Below, one piece after another: positions 26,313 to 35,276 of a stretch of DNA of 64,000 bases (position 1 is its first letter; every line of letters begins with the position of its first letter). The DNA is from Metapseudomonas boanensis (GTDB taxonomy: Bacteria > Pseudomonadota > Gammaproteobacteria > Pseudomonadales > Pseudomonadaceae), in assembly GCF_018704125.1 (NCBI RefSeq), contig NZ_JAGTIS010000010.1:62001-126000 (forward strand), written 5' to 3'. The notes below the pieces were generated by a model. That model ran no database searches. It had not been told where the DNA came from and saw only the letters and a list, made by a program, of their open reading frames with translations. A program made the position numbers and the translations under genes.

Positions 26313-27513
26313 GTTCGATGCAGTCGAACTGAACCGCTGGCGATACGTCGGCGTCGTAGTCGATGTCCTTGCGCTCGAAGCCGAACAGCTTCAGGAACTC
26401 GTGCTTGTAGCCGGCGTAGTCGGTGAGCTGGAACAGGCTTTCGGTGGTCACCTGCGGCCACAGCGCCTTGCACTCGCCTTGGACGTCGTCGCGCAGTTCC
26501 CAGTCGTCCAGACGCAGGCGATGCTCACCGTCGGTCTCGGCTGCCTGGCCGTCCTCGCGATAGAGACGCTCGCGGAACAGACGGTTGAGTTGTTCGATGG
26601 TGCCCTCGTGCAGACCCTTGTCCTTCATCACCTTGTAGACCAGCGCGATGTACAGCGGCATTGCGGGGATCGCGGCGCTCGCCTGGGTCACTACGGACTT
26701 CAGCACTGCCACATTGGCGCCGCCGTTGCGTTTCTGCAGGCGCGCATCAAGGCGCAGGGCAGTGGCGTCGAGGTCGGCCTTGGCCTTGCCCAGCGCGCCG
26801 TGCCAGTAGATCGGCCAGGTGATTTCGGTGCCGATGTAGCTGAACGCTACGCTGCGAGCGCCCGGCGCCAGCGCGTCGGCACGCTCCAGGGCATCGATCC
26901 ACAGTTCCCAGTCCTGGCCACCCATCACGGTGACGGTGTCTTCGATTTCCTGCTCGTTGGCCGGCTCGATCGAGGCCTGGATGATGGTGTCCTTGTTGGT
27001 GTCGATCGCGGTGGAGGTGTAGGTCTCACCGATCGGCTTCAGTGCCGAACGCTTCAGTTCGCCTGAGCCGGGCAGCTTGCGCACCGGCGAAGCCAGCGAG
27101 TAGACCACCAGGTCAACCTGGCCACCCATCTCGTTCTTGATCAGTTCAATGGTCTTTGCGCGGGCTTCGTCGGAGAAGGCGTCGCCATTGATGGAGCGGC
27201 TGTAGAGGCCTTCCGCCTTGGCGAACTTGTCGAACGCTGCAGCGTTGTACCAGCCGGCGGTGCCGGGTTTGCTCTCGGTGCTGGGCTTCTCGAAGAACAC
27301 GCCCAGGGTGTCGGCACCGTAACCGAATGCGGCGGTAATCCGCGCCGCCAGGCCGTAGCCGCTGGAAGCGCCAATCACCAGGACCTTCTTCGGCCCGTCA
27401 GTGCGCACACCACGCGCGCGAGTCGCTTCGATCTGATCGCGTACGTTGAGCTCGCAGCCCAGCGGATGCGTGGTGGTACAGATGAAACCGCGTACTTTGG
27501 GATGGATGATCAA
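26305..27513 (-). CDS. fabV: Enoyl-[acyl-carrier-protein] reductase FabV
   Basis: 402 aa. The start is TTG at 27511-27513 ([19 protein letters not shown]), with GAGG eight bases upstream; other FabV proteins begin at this point with Met. NAD-binding motif [18 protein letters not shown] (~46-63). The FabV active-site pattern Tyr-X8-Lys is present in [21 protein letters not shown] (~233-253). It performs the last reduction of fatty-acid elongation and is the isozyme that makes P. aeruginosa insensitive to triclosan. Single gene, ended by the hairpin at 26250. Confidence 0.94.
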   Translation of the reverse strand: MIIHPKVRGFICTTTHPLGCELNVRDQIEATRARGVRTDGPKKVLVIGASSGYGLAARITAAFGYGADTLGVFFEKPSTESKPGTAGWYNAAAFDKFAKAEGLYSRSINGDAFSDEARAKTIELIKNEMGGQVDLVVYSLASPVRKLPGSGELKRSALKPIGETYTSTAIDTNKDTIIQASIEPANEQEIEDTVTVMGGQDWELWIDALERADALAPGARSVAFSYIGTEITWPIYWHGALGKAKADLDATALRLDARLQKRNGGANVAVLKSVVTQASAAIPAMPLYIALVYKVMKDKGLHEGTIEQLNRLFRERLYREDGQAAETDGEHRLRLDDWELRDDVQGECKALWPQVTTESLFQLTDYAGYKHEFLKLFGFERKDIDYDADVSPAVQFDCIELG

Positions 27514-27768
27514 CTTGTATACCTCACCAGGGAATGCGCCTGCCGTATCCGAATGCCTCTCTGGAGGCTGGTCATTCAAATGCCGACAAGCGTTGTCGCG
27601 AAATGGGTGCCCGATATTAGCGCAAGGAGTCGGGTTTATGGTTCGTTGCGGCCAGCGATTGGCGACGCACCGTGAAATGGACGCAGGTCGACGCCGATCA
27701 GACACGTCTTGATGGATATCACATCGATGTTTCCCACGCGGGTGATGGGCCGGGTGGCTCCAGATCGG

Positions 27769-28569
27769 CTATTTGCCGGACTTGCGATTGCGCACGTACA
27801 GCGACTCGCCGCCGCTGGCGCTGCTGCCCCTGACCTGGATCTCGAAACGTTTGTTCTGTCCCTTGACCAGGTCGCTGAGCTTCTTGAACCCATAAAGGCG
27901 GGCATCGAAGGCCGGGCGTAGCTTGCTGATGTTCTGGCCAAGGGCGCCGAGCTGGATCCAGCCGTCTTCGTCGGAGACGTCGTCAATCAGCTTGGCGATG
28001 AAGTCCACCGGCACCTTCTGCGGCTTGGGTTTCGCTTCTTCCCTGGGCTGTTCGCTAGGGGGTTCCCCCGCTACGACGGGCTGTGGTTTGTCACTGCTGC
28101 TGACCTGGGCTTCGGCGCGGAGGATTTCAGTGTAGATGAACTTGTCGCAGGCAACGACGAAGGGCTTGGGCGTTTTCTCTTCGCCGAAGCCGTAGACGCT
28201 GAGCCCTTCTTCACGCAGGCGTGCGGCGAGTCGTGTGAAGTCGCTGTCGCTGGAGACCAGGCAGAAACCGTCGAAGCGTCGTGTGTAGAGCAGGTCCATG
28301 GCGTCGATGATCAGGGCGCTGTCGGTGGCGTTCTTGCCCTTGGTGTAGGCGAACTGCTGGATAGGCTGGATGGAGTGGTCGAGCAGGACCTTCTTCCAGC
28401 TCCCAAGTTGGGGCCCGGTCCAGTCGCCGTAGATGCGTTTGACGCTGGCAACGCCGTACTTGGCGATTTCCTCGAACAGGCCTTCGATGATGGCGGCCGG
28501 TGCGTTGTCGGCATCGATCAACACCGCGAGGTGCTTCTGCTGACGCGTGGACTGCGGTTTGATGGCCAT
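27769..28569 (-). CDS. NYN (PIN-like) domain protein with C-terminal OST-HTH/LOTUS domain
   Basis: 266 aa from the ATG at 28567-28569. The N-terminal NYN domain (~12-150) shows LAVLIDADNAPAAIIEGLF and, in the second half, ATDSALIIDAMDLLYTRRFD and FCLVSSDSDFTRLAARLREEG; the aspartates fit a metal-dependent RNase site. A Pro/Lys-rich linker (~170-195) leads to a LOTUS-like domain (DFIAKLIDDVSDEDGWIQLGALGQNI...LYGFKKLSDLVKGQ). The combination suggests RNA binding plus cleavage. Bacterial members are widely present but, to my knowledge, little characterised. Single gene upstream of fabV, with a 255-bp gap. Confidence 0.88.
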   Translation of the reverse strand: MAIKPQSTRQQKHLAVLIDADNAPAAIIEGLFEEIAKYGVASVKRIYGDWTGPQLGSWKKVLLDHSIQPIQQFAYTKGKNATDSALIIDAMDLLYTRRFDGFCLVSSDSDFTRLAARLREEGLSVYGFGEEKTPKPFVVACDKFIYTEILRAEAQVSSSDKPQPVVAGEPPSEQPREEAKPKPQKVPVDFIAKLIDDVSDEDGWIQLGALGQNISKLRPAFDARLYGFKKLSDLVKGQNKRFEIQVRGSSASGGESLYVRNRKSGK

Positions 28570-28782
28570 GGTTCGTCCTTGCTGGGGGAGGGCTGAACAT
28601 ACTGCGGTTGGGCGCCGGAGCGCCATGGGGCGGATGTACGTTCGGTCGACCGGCAGTGAAGGTGAAGCAGATTGAACCTTTGAAGCCCAGCGGCTCTGGG
28701 CACCTTGTTTCTAGTCTCGTGGAGCCAACCTGGGGCAAGGCGTTGGTGAGGGGGAGCGGGGGAGGAACTTCGAGCGGAGCCC

Positions 28783-28804
28783 CCCTCTCCCTGAAAGAGA
28801 GAGG
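28783..28804. repeat. Short CCCTCTCCC-type inverted repeat
   Basis: CCCCTCTCCCTGAAAGAGAG and flanking bases just after the end of the PhnA-like gene. It can form a hairpin but has no strong T-run. A related copy stands at 22447. Confidence 0.45.
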
Positions 28805-28817
28805 GAGCCAAGCGGCG

Positions 28818-29159
28818 TCAGACCTTGCGGACGAACTCCGACTTCAGCTTCATGGCGCCGATGCCGTCGATCTTGCAGTCGATGTCGTGGTCGCCGTCGA
28901 CCAGGCGGATGTTCTTGACCTTGGTGCCGACCTTGACCACCAGCGAGGAGCCTTTGACCTTGAGGTCCTTGATGACGGTGATGGTGTCGCCGTCCTGGAG
29001 GACATTACCAACGGAGTCCTTGATCACCTTCTCGTCGCTGGCGGTTTCGGCGGAGGCGTCAGCGGGCCATTCGTAGGCGCACTCCGGGCAGATCAGCTGG
29101 GCGCCGTCTTGGTAAGTGTATTCGGAGTTGCATTTGGGGCAGGGCGGCAGAGTGCTCAC
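28818..29159 (-). CDS. PhnA/YjdM family zinc-ribbon protein
   Basis: 113 aa from a GTG at 29157-29159, with GAGG five bases upstream. The N-terminal zinc ribbon has [16 protein letters not shown] and [10 protein letters not shown] (four Cys). The C-terminal SH3-like part includes [23 protein letters not shown]. Named after E. coli phnA (yjdM), whose product is not required for phosphonate use; its role is unknown. Length is normal. An in-frame upstream ATG would add ~28 unlikely residues. Confidence 0.88.
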   Translation of the reverse strand: MSTLPPCPKCNSEYTYQDGAQLICPECAYEWPADASAETASDEKVIKDSVGNVLQDGDTITVIKDLKVKGSSLVVKVGTKVKNIRLVDGDHDIDCKIDGIGAMKLKSEFVRKV

Positions 29160-29259
29160 GGAAACCTCGATATCAGGCGTGGAAAAACCGCATATTGTAT
29201 AGGGGATCTTGTCGAATTGGGGCGTTCTTCCTGTAGACAGGGGCATGTTGTGCAGGGAC

Positions 29260-29739
29260 TCAGGGTGTGTCCCGGGGCTCGGGAATGCTGATCACGCCCG
29301 CGTTGGTAAAGCGACGGGTGCCCCAGAGTCCGCCGCCCAGTTTGCCACGCAACCTGTAGGGCACATGCTGCACCGGGCCATTTTCGGTGATCCCCCAGGC
29401 TTGCCGCAGTAGGGAAAAGGCGGAAATGGTCACCGGGACTTCGATCAGGCTCTCACCGAACCCATTCACAACACCGCCCCGGCTGCTGACGCCGCTGGCG
29501 AGTGGTAGGCCGTTGACGTCCAGTTCCAGTGCTACGCCGTTGTAGTTGATGGCCGCTTCATTAGGGTTCTGTATCCGCAGCTTGAGATTGAAGCGCATTT
29601 CCAGTCCCGCGCCGGGTAGCGGCTGCATGCCTGCCAGATCGACGCGCTACGGATCTCGTTGGCCAAGGCTGCCACAGCCAGCAAGCAGAAGGGCCAGAAA
29701 GGTGCCAGCGATCGGCCTGGAGAGTCTGGGATAGCGCAT
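29260..29739 (-). pseudogene. LEA14/WHy-domain lipoprotein gene with an in-frame amber codon
   Basis: From the ATG at 29737-29739 the frame gives a lipoprotein signal (LALLLAGC lipobox, Cys22) and GSLGQRDP, then a TAG at 29647-29649, and continues in the same frame with RVDLAGMQPLPGAGLEMRF through a LEA14 (water stress/hypersensitivity) domain to 29260. Intact homologues read on through this point, typically with a hydrophobic residue before RVDL, so one base change (TTG to TAG, for example) explains it. An internal ATG at 29626-29628 could start an unexported 122-aa form. It is either a real nonsense mutation or a sequencing error. Confidence 0.75.
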
Positions 29740-29805
29740 GCAGGCTGCCCCTTCGGGAATCTGCCTTGAGTAAAGAACAGGCTGGCGGCTGCGTCTTTGG
29801 GTGCC

Positions 29806-30265
29806 CACAAATTCTGTGGAGCGCACTGTGGATATCTTTTGGATACTTCGTCAGGGCGCCCGTACTTGCTGTGCCAGCGGCGGTTGCTCGGTCATTGATC
29901 GCCCGGGGTGCAACTCGTGCATGGGCGAGGCATTGTCGCCGGTGATTCGGGATACCCACGGATTCTGTGGAGCAAGTTGTGGATAAGTTCTGAATGCTTA
30001 TCTGCAAGGCCCAAGTTTAAAGGCTTTGAAGCGGTTGCTTGGTTTTTGTACAGGTGGGTTGTGGTCAAGGATCTGTGGGTTGCACCGGGAAGGTCTCTGG
30101 CCTGCGTTTGCGAAAGAATTCGCTCACACACACGGGACTTTGGCGCGAGCTGGAACAAGCGGAGATGCACACAGAATCTGTGGGGCTCTCTGTGGATATC
30201 TTCGGGATAAACGTCTGGGTTGCCCATGATGGCTGGGCTGGAAGCAGTTGCTTGGTTCTTGAGCG
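29806..30265. repeat. Three direct imperfect repeats (~100 bp each) with DnaA-box-like cores
   Basis: Copies begin near 29806, 29956 and 30167. Each opens with an inverted CCACA-N5-TGTGG (ATTCTGTGGAGC), followed by TGTGGATA(A/T) at 29827, 29978 and 30191, then a region sharing GCGGTTGCT(T/C)GGT ~50-60 bases on. The middle copy contains a perfect DnaA box (reverse of TTATCCACA). The stretch from 29740 to 30267 contains no credible gene. Confidence 0.65.
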
Positions 30266-30267
30266 GT

Positions 30268-31017
30268 TCAGTCGTATTCGGCTGCTTCGTGGTCGCCAAG
30301 CAGGCGGCGTTGACGGGGTGAGCAGGCAGCCAGGACTGTGGGGTTGAAGTGCCAGTCCAGGTAAGGGGAGAACTTCTGCGCCACCATGCGGCGTCCGTAA
30401 TGCACCTGCAGCAGGTAGCGGGTGCGGTCGGGGGTGCGGTTGCGGCTGCCGGCATGCCAGAGCTCGCTTCGGAAGATGAGCACATCTCCGGCCTTGCACA
30501 GCACTGGCCGGGCAGCCTGCCCGTGCCAGCGGGTTTCGCCGGGCGCGGGTCTGCGGCCGGCGCGGTGGCTGCCGGGAATCACCAGCGTGGGGCAGAGGTC
30601 GGCGTCGATGTCGTCGAGGTAGAGGTGTGCGGTGCAGATCTGCATCGGCAGCTGGAATCCCGGGTCGGCCAGCAGCGCCTCGGGCAGTTCCATCACCAGG
30701 TAGTCCAGATGCAGGTCAGCACCGATGAAGCCTGGATGGCTGCGCCAGGCGGTCTGGCCAACGACGTGGCAGTCCAGCCCGAGCGCGGCTTCGGCCAGTT
30801 CGATGACACCCGGCAGGTCGAGGTAGGGCAGCCAGGATGGGGCACGGTTGAACACGCACTTGAAATGGTCGTCGAGCAGGCCGATGTAGTCCCAGTGGAT
30901 GGGCTGGAGCTGGTCGATGGCAAGACGCAGGGCCTTGACCTGCTGGGTGTCCAGAATGCCGGGGAGGAGGGTGAAGCCCTGGGTGTGGAGGGCCTTGAGG
31001 TGTTGGGCGATATCCAT
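30268..31017 (-). CDS. Phytanoyl-CoA dioxygenase (PhyH) family protein
   Basis: 249 aa from the ATG at 31015-31017. Fe(II)/2-oxoglutarate dioxygenase features: HLDYLVME (HxD iron ligands near residue 105), distal His in SELWHAGSRNRTPDRTRYLL (~194-213) and the following Arg for 2-oxoglutarate. HLYLDDIDADLCPTLVIPGSH fits the PhyH fold. It hydroxylates an unknown substrate; members act on lipids, ectoine and secondary metabolites. It stands alone between a repeat cluster and the NAT gene. Confidence 0.85.
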   Translation of the reverse strand: MDIAQHLKALHTQGFTLLPGILDTQQVKALRLAIDQLQPIHWDYIGLLDDHFKCVFNRAPSWLPYLDLPGVIELAEAALGLDCHVVGQTAWRSHPGFIGADLHLDYLVMELPEALLADPGFQLPMQICTAHLYLDDIDADLCPTLVIPGSHRAGRRPAPGETRWHGQAARPVLCKAGDVLIFRSELWHAGSRNRTPDRTRYLLQVHYGRRMVAQKFSPYLDWHFNPTVLAACSPRQRRLLGDHEAAEYD

Positions 31018-31119
31018 GGTGAGGTCTTCCCGGTCGGGGATGACTTCAGAGTGGCACTGGTTTGCGGGCGGAGCCAGTCGGCGTTGCCCTCTCCCCATGG
31101 TGGAGAGGGCGGCAGCGCC

Positions 31120-31956
31120 TCACGCCTTTAACAACCCCTCCAGCCTAACCCGCAGCGGCTCGATGTCTTCCTCGACCAACCCGATCCGGAAGTCGTCAAG
31201 CAGCGTTTCGATGATCTGCTCGGCGCTCTCCAGCGTGCGGCTGTCCACTCGGCCATCGACATAGCGACGGTTGAAGGTGCCATTGGCCAAAGTGAGGCGG
31301 CTGTCGCCTTCGGTGCGGGCGATCATCAGCATCTGGCGGAAGATGCTGTCGGGATGGGTGGAGGTGTACCAGTTGCGGGCGATGTAATCGACCCAAGGGC
31401 TGGGCGTCAGGTTGAATCGGTAGACCGCCACCCAACCCTGTTCCGGCCGGTGGTTTTCCAGTTGCAGCTCGCCGCTGGCGTCATCCTGCGAGCGCAGCCG
31501 GAATGGGAAATCCGGCAGCTCGGTGCCATCCAGCGGCATGGCGCGGAAGGGCGTGGCGGAGCCGAAACCGACGTCGACGAGAAATGGGCCCTCGTCCAGC
31601 TGCACGCGCAGCGCCAGGTGAGACTGCATGGTTTGCGGGGCGTCCAGCGGCAGGCCCCAGCGTACGCGGGCGATGAGCAGTTCGACGGGATAGCCAAGAC
31701 CGAGTAGCAGGCGGGCGAACAGCGAGTTGAGCTCGAAGCAGTAGCCGCCGCGTTGTCGCTCGACGACTTTGGCGAATACCGCATTGGCCTCGATGGCGAT
31801 GGGCCGGTCGAGCAGGACATCGACATTCTCGAAGGCCACGCGCTGCTGGTGGGCGGCAATCAGCCGGTCGAGGGTCGCCAGGTCGGCTCGCTGTGGCGCA
31901 GGTACGTCCAGGTAGCGCAGGTAGGTTTCCATCTGCTGTGGGTTCAGCGCGTGCAT
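31120..31956 (-). CDS. Arylamine N-acetyltransferase (NAT)
   Basis: 278 aa, normal length. The catalytic triad is visible: Cys in RQRGGYCFELNSLF (~68-81), His in MQSHLALRV (~111) and Asp in FLVDVGFG (~127). The N-terminal motif QRVAFENVDVLLDRP is typical. It moves acetyl from acetyl-CoA to arylamines and hydrazines by a ping-pong mechanism; the physiological substrate in pseudomonads is not settled. A CCTCTCC/GGAGAGG repeat lies just downstream (31084-31110). Confidence 0.92.
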   Translation of the reverse strand: MHALNPQQMETYLRYLDVPAPQRADLATLDRLIAAHQQRVAFENVDVLLDRPIAIEANAVFAKVVERQRGGYCFELNSLFARLLLGLGYPVELLIARVRWGLPLDAPQTMQSHLALRVQLDEGPFLVDVGFGSATPFRAMPLDGTELPDFPFRLRSQDDASGELQLENHRPEQGWVAVYRFNLTPSPWVDYIARNWYTSTHPDSIFRQMLMIARTEGDSRLTLANGTFNRRYVDGRVDSRTLESAEQIIETLLDDFRIGLVEEDIEPLRVRLEGLLKA

Positions 31957-32361
31957 GGGGAGTCAGCTCCGTGACAGTAGAGCGAGGATGCTAGCAGAAC
32001 GGGTTCGATTAGCCGCTACCTCCTGCAGCGGTGTTTTTCTTAAGCAACGGTCATTGTAAAAAATAAAAAACTATCGAGTCGCAGGATGGTGGCGATATCT
32101 GCTCTATGTAGGGGCTTCCAGTCGATTTGTGGATTTTGCTCACCAGGCATTCTGTCGATTTTTATGCTCACCAGCATCGTAATTGTTTGACATATTTTAC
32201 GTCTTTGGCAGACTGCGCGACCGTGGCAAGTGCCCGAGGTCCTGTAATCCAGGACTCGCCACGCCAATAACAAAAACTTCGTCCGTCGTGGTGCCCTGTG
32301 CGAGCCCCCTTCCTCGGCAGGTTTCCAGACCCCGACTGTCGTGCCTCTGGAACAAGAACAA
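31957..32361. other. 405-bp intergenic region upstream of the sodium:solute symporter
   Basis: AT-richer than its surroundings around 32040-32215, with TTGACATATTTTACG at 32187-32201 as a possible -35 region. GGCAAGTGCC lies at 32224-32233, and AATAACAAAAAC at 32267-32278 is AT-rich. No riboswitch class or ORF was recognised. It probably contains a long 5' leader of the symporter gene. Confidence 0.4.
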
Positions 32362-33807
32362 ATGCTGATCTGGTTTGTCGCGGTTTACCTGCTGATCACG
32401 GTGGGTGTCGGTTTCTACGCATCCACTCGAGTCAAAAACTCCAAGGACTTCGCGGCCGGTGGCCGGAGCATGTCCTTCCCCCTGGTTGCGGCGATGGTGT
32501 TCGCCACCTGGTTCGGTTCGGAAGCCGTGCTGGGTATCCCCGCGACTTTCATCGAGGAAGGCTTCGCCGGGATTGTCGAAGACCCCTTTGGCTCCTTCGG
32601 TTGCCTGATGCTGGTGGGCCTGATCTTCGCCCGTCCGCTCTACCGCATGAACCTGCTGACCATCGGTGACTTCTTCCGCAAGCGCTTCGGCCCGAACGTG
32701 GAAATGATCACCAGTCTGGTCATCATCGGCTCTTACCTGGGCTGGGTAGCAGCACAGCTCACTGCGCTTGGCGTGGTGTTCAACGTGCTGTCGGACGGCT
32801 CCATCACCACTACCCAAGGCATGCTGATCGGCACAGCCATCGTGCTGCTCTACACCCTGTTCGGCGGTATGTGGTCCGTGGCCCTGACCGACTTCATGCA
32901 GATGATCATCATCGTTGTCGGACTGGTCTACCTGACCTGGCTGGTCGGTGACATGGCGGGCGGTCCCGAGCCGGTGATCACGCATGCGGCATCGGAGGGC
33001 AAGTTCGCCTTCATGCACAGCTTCGAGCCGAAGGACATCGTGGCCTTCATCGCAGCGGCTGTGACCATGATGTTCGGCTCCATTCCGCAGCAGGACGTGT
33101 ATGCCCGGGTGATGTCGGCCAAGACCGAGAACATCGCTGCGCGTGCATCCATGACCGGCGCGGTGTTCTACCTCTCCTTCTGCATGTTGCCAATCTTCCT
33201 GACCTACGCCGCCTCGATGATCGACCCGGCCATGGTGCAGAAGTGGCTGGCGGAGGATTCGCAGATGATCCTGCCGCACCTGATCATGGAGCGTACGCCG
33301 CTGTTCGCGCAGATCATGTTCTTCGGCGCGCTGCTGTCGGCGATCATGTCCACCGCTTCCGGTACCTTGCTGGCGCCTTCGGTGACCTTCACCGAGAACG
33401 TGCTCAAACGCTTCATCCCGGACATGAACGATCGCCAGTTCCTGCTGGCCATGCGTCTCAGCGTACTCGCCATGACCGTGGCGACCTCGGTGTTTGCGCT
33501 GTACTCCGACGCGAGCATCTACGAGATGGTCGGCAACGCCTACAAGGTGACCCTGGTTGCCGCTGTAGTGCCGCTGTTCGCCGGTCTGTTCTGGAAGCGC
33601 GCGACCACCCAGGGTGCCTTGGTGGCCATCGCCTTCGGTCTGCTGTCCTGGATCTACCTGGAAGCGACCTACCAGGAAACCGACTTCTGGCCGCCGCAGC
33701 TGGCAGGGTTGATGCTCAGCGCGCTGGGCATGCTGATCGGCTCGCTGCTGCCGCAGTTCGTAGGCACCCGCCGCGAGTCGCTGGAAGCAGCTCCGGCCAA
33801 CGCCTGA
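32362..33807 (+). CDS. Sodium:solute symporter (SSS family)
   Basis: 481 aa from the ATG at 32362; a GTG at 32341 would add seven residues. About 13 membrane segments. STRVKNSKDFAAGGRSMSFPL near the N-terminus, FGSEAVLGIPATFIEEGFAGI and GGMWSVALTDFMQMIIIVVGL are typical of SSS transporters of organic acids, sugars or choline-type compounds. The C-terminus ends soon after the last membrane segment, so there is no fused kinase domain. Substrate unknown. It has a long AT-rich leader and a REP pair plus terminators downstream. Confidence 0.9.
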   Translation: MLIWFVAVYLLITVGVGFYASTRVKNSKDFAAGGRSMSFPLVAAMVFATWFGSEAVLGIPATFIEEGFAGIVEDPFGSFGCLMLVGLIFARPLYRMNLLTIGDFFRKRFGPNVEMITSLVIIGSYLGWVAAQLTALGVVFNVLSDGSITTTQGMLIGTAIVLLYTLFGGMWSVALTDFMQMIIIVVGLVYLTWLVGDMAGGPEPVITHAASEGKFAFMHSFEPKDIVAFIAAAVTMMFGSIPQQDVYARVMSAKTENIAARASMTGAVFYLSFCMLPIFLTYAASMIDPAMVQKWLAEDSQMILPHLIMERTPLFAQIMFFGALLSAIMSTASGTLLAPSVTFTENVLKRFIPDMNDRQFLLAMRLSVLAMTVATSVFALYSDASIYEMVGNAYKVTLVAAVVPLFAGLFWKRATTQGALVAIAFGLLSWIYLEATYQETDFWPPQLAGLMLSALGMLIGSLLPQFVGTRRESLEAAPANA

Positions 33808-33942
33808 TTGCCGGCTTGATGAAAAGGCCCCGCCTCGTGCGTAATGCTGGTCACTTAGGCATTGGCGGCAGCGCATATGAGGAGGGGCGTGATCGGCCTT
33901 CGGAGCAGTCTGCCACCTCAAGCCCGATTTCATGAAGGCCCT

Positions 33943-34000
33943 GTAGGAGCGAGCTCTGCTCGCGAAGGAGGCGGGTTTGCGAGCAGAGCTCGCTCCTACG
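33943..34000. repeat. Inverted REP pair (GTAGGAGCGAGCTCTGCTCGCGAA)
   Basis: Left unit GTAGGAGCGAGCTCTGCTCG and inverted right unit CGAGCAGAGCTCGCTCCTAC separated by a short GC linker; a classic Pseudomonas BIME-like doublet. The same family is at 4921, 19557, 41585 and 63850. Confidence 0.85.
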
Positions 34001-34049
34001 AGAGATACTTGCCCAACAGAAACAACTTCGTGATGGTGTAAAACCAAAA

Positions 34050-34087
34050 ACGCCGCCCTCCTGCTGAAGGAAAAGCGGCGTTTTTTC
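34050..34087 (+). terminator. Terminator downstream of the symporter
   Basis: AACGCCGC paired with GCGGCGTT around a ~18-nt A/G-rich loop, then TTTTTT. Probably ends the symporter transcript. Confidence 0.75.
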
Positions 34088-34103
34088 TTATGTGAACAGC
34101 ATT

Positions 34104-34127
34104 ACCCGCCTCGTGCGGGGCTTTTTT
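34104..34127 (+). terminator. Second terminator-like hairpin
   Basis: CCCGC-CTCGT-GCGGG with CTTTTTT after it. It follows the first terminator by 17 nt; the two may act in tandem. Confidence 0.6.
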
Positions 34128-34233
34128 GTGGACGCAATCAGCGTTCCTTTACCCTGCCTCCTCTCTATTACGGGCGAGGGGACGGGGACGCGGGGCACTC
34201 CGGATGAATCTGCCCCCCGCAAGAAGCCAAGCC

Positions 34234-34518
34234 TCAGGCATTCCATTCCAATTGCAGTTCTTCCTGCCAGGCCACCCGGACGAAGTGGCTGCCAACGATT
34301 TCCTGTAGGCGGTCGAGGCCCTCTTGCGTCTGGCTTTCCACGCTGAGGGTCAGACCGTCGCCTTCGGCGCGGAGCAGGCCAAGGCCAAGGTCGAATTCGA
34401 TGCGGCCTCGTTGCTCGTCGAACTCCACCGTGACCCGGTGGGCGAAGTGCTTGCACAGGCGGCTGATGTAGCGCGCGGGGGTGGGGGTGGCGACGTAAGC
34501 GGATGCGGTAAGGGTCAT
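34234..34518 (-). CDS. DUF2218 domain protein
   Basis: 94 aa from the ATG at 34516-34518. TPARYISRLCKHFAHRV followed by FDEQRGRIEFDLGLGLLRAEGDGLTLSVES and FVRVAWQEELQLEW matches the small DUF2218 fold, often encoded near iron/siderophore or oxidoreductase genes. Function unknown. It lies 14 nt after the NAD(P)-binding protein gene on the same strand and is probably co-transcribed with it. Confidence 0.82.
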   Translation of the reverse strand: MTLTASAYVATPTPARYISRLCKHFAHRVTVEFDEQRGRIEFDLGLGLLRAEGDGLTLSVESQTQEGLDRLQEIVGSHFVRVAWQEELQLEWNA

Positions 34519-34532
34519 GCTGACTCCTGGGC

Positions 34533-35174
34533 TCAATAGCTGACGGTAAAGCGTTGGCGGAGGTGCTGCGGTTGTTCCAGTTCGTCGACGATGGCCACCG
34601 CGAGGTCGGCCACCGAAATGCTTGCCGGGTGATCGCCACTCATCAGCAACTGGTCGCCGCCAATACGGAACTTGCCGGTGCGCTCGCCGGGCTGGAGCAA
34701 GGCCGGCGGGGAGAGAAAGGTCCAGTCCAGTGCGGTTTCTTCACGGATCAGGTTGAGGGCCTGGCGCGCGCCTTCGGCGCCTTCCTTGTATTCGGCGGGA
34801 AACTCCGGCGTGTCGATCAGTTGCAGGCCGGGCGCGACGTAGAGGCTGCCGGCTCCGCCAATCACCAGCAGGCGCTTGACGTCGGCCTGTTTTACACCGT
34901 CGAAGATCGCCCGGGTGCCCTGGATAAAGCGCTCACGGATGTCCGGGGTACCCCAGCCCGGGTTGAATGCGTGGACCACGGCATCGTGGTCGGTCACGGC
35001 CTGGGCAATGGATGCGACGTCATAGGCATCGGCTTTCTGCGGCGTCAGGTTGACGTGCTGCAGCAGCTTCTCCGGGTGGCGGACGATGGCGGTTACCTGG
35101 TGGCCACGTTGCAGGGTTTCGTTGAGAACGGCTGCGCCGACAAAGCCGCTGGCGCCGATCAGGGCGATTTTCAT
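34533..35174 (-). CDS. NAD(P)-binding NmrA/SDR-like oxidoreductase
   Basis: 213 aa. N-terminal Rossmann motif MKIALIGASGFVGAAVLNE (GxxGxxG) and the atypical-SDR features VTAIVRHPEKL, VVHAFNPGWG and RLLVIGGAGSLYVAPG; there is no classical YxxxK. Often annotated as an NAD(P)H-binding or flavin-reductase-like protein. It diverges from a LysR regulator gene with a 102-bp spacer, the usual layout for a LysR target. Substrate unknown. Confidence 0.85.
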   Translation of the reverse strand: MKIALIGASGFVGAAVLNETLQRGHQVTAIVRHPEKLLQHVNLTPQKADAYDVASIAQAVTDHDAVVHAFNPGWGTPDIRERFIQGTRAIFDGVKQADVKRLLVIGGAGSLYVAPGLQLIDTPEFPAEYKEGAEGARQALNLIREETALDWTFLSPPALLQPGERTGKFRIGGDQLLMSGDHPASISVADLAVAIVDELEQPQHLRQRFTVSY

Positions 35175-35276
35175 GGGGCATCTCTTGGGTAGGTTTTGAG
35201 GTGATGCATAATCGCTGCTGGATAATGGTTCGAAAAAGTGCCTGAAGGTGGTTTGACAATTAAGCGGAGCTTACGA

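Noticed and set aside
29806-30265. CRISPR array
   Set aside because: Three copies only, units ~100 bp, degenerate and unequally spaced, and no cas genes in the window.
32197-34047. 616-codon open frame opposite the sodium symporter gene
   Set aside because: Antisense shadow with His/Gln/Gly-rich composition; the sense strand encodes a complete SSS transporter.
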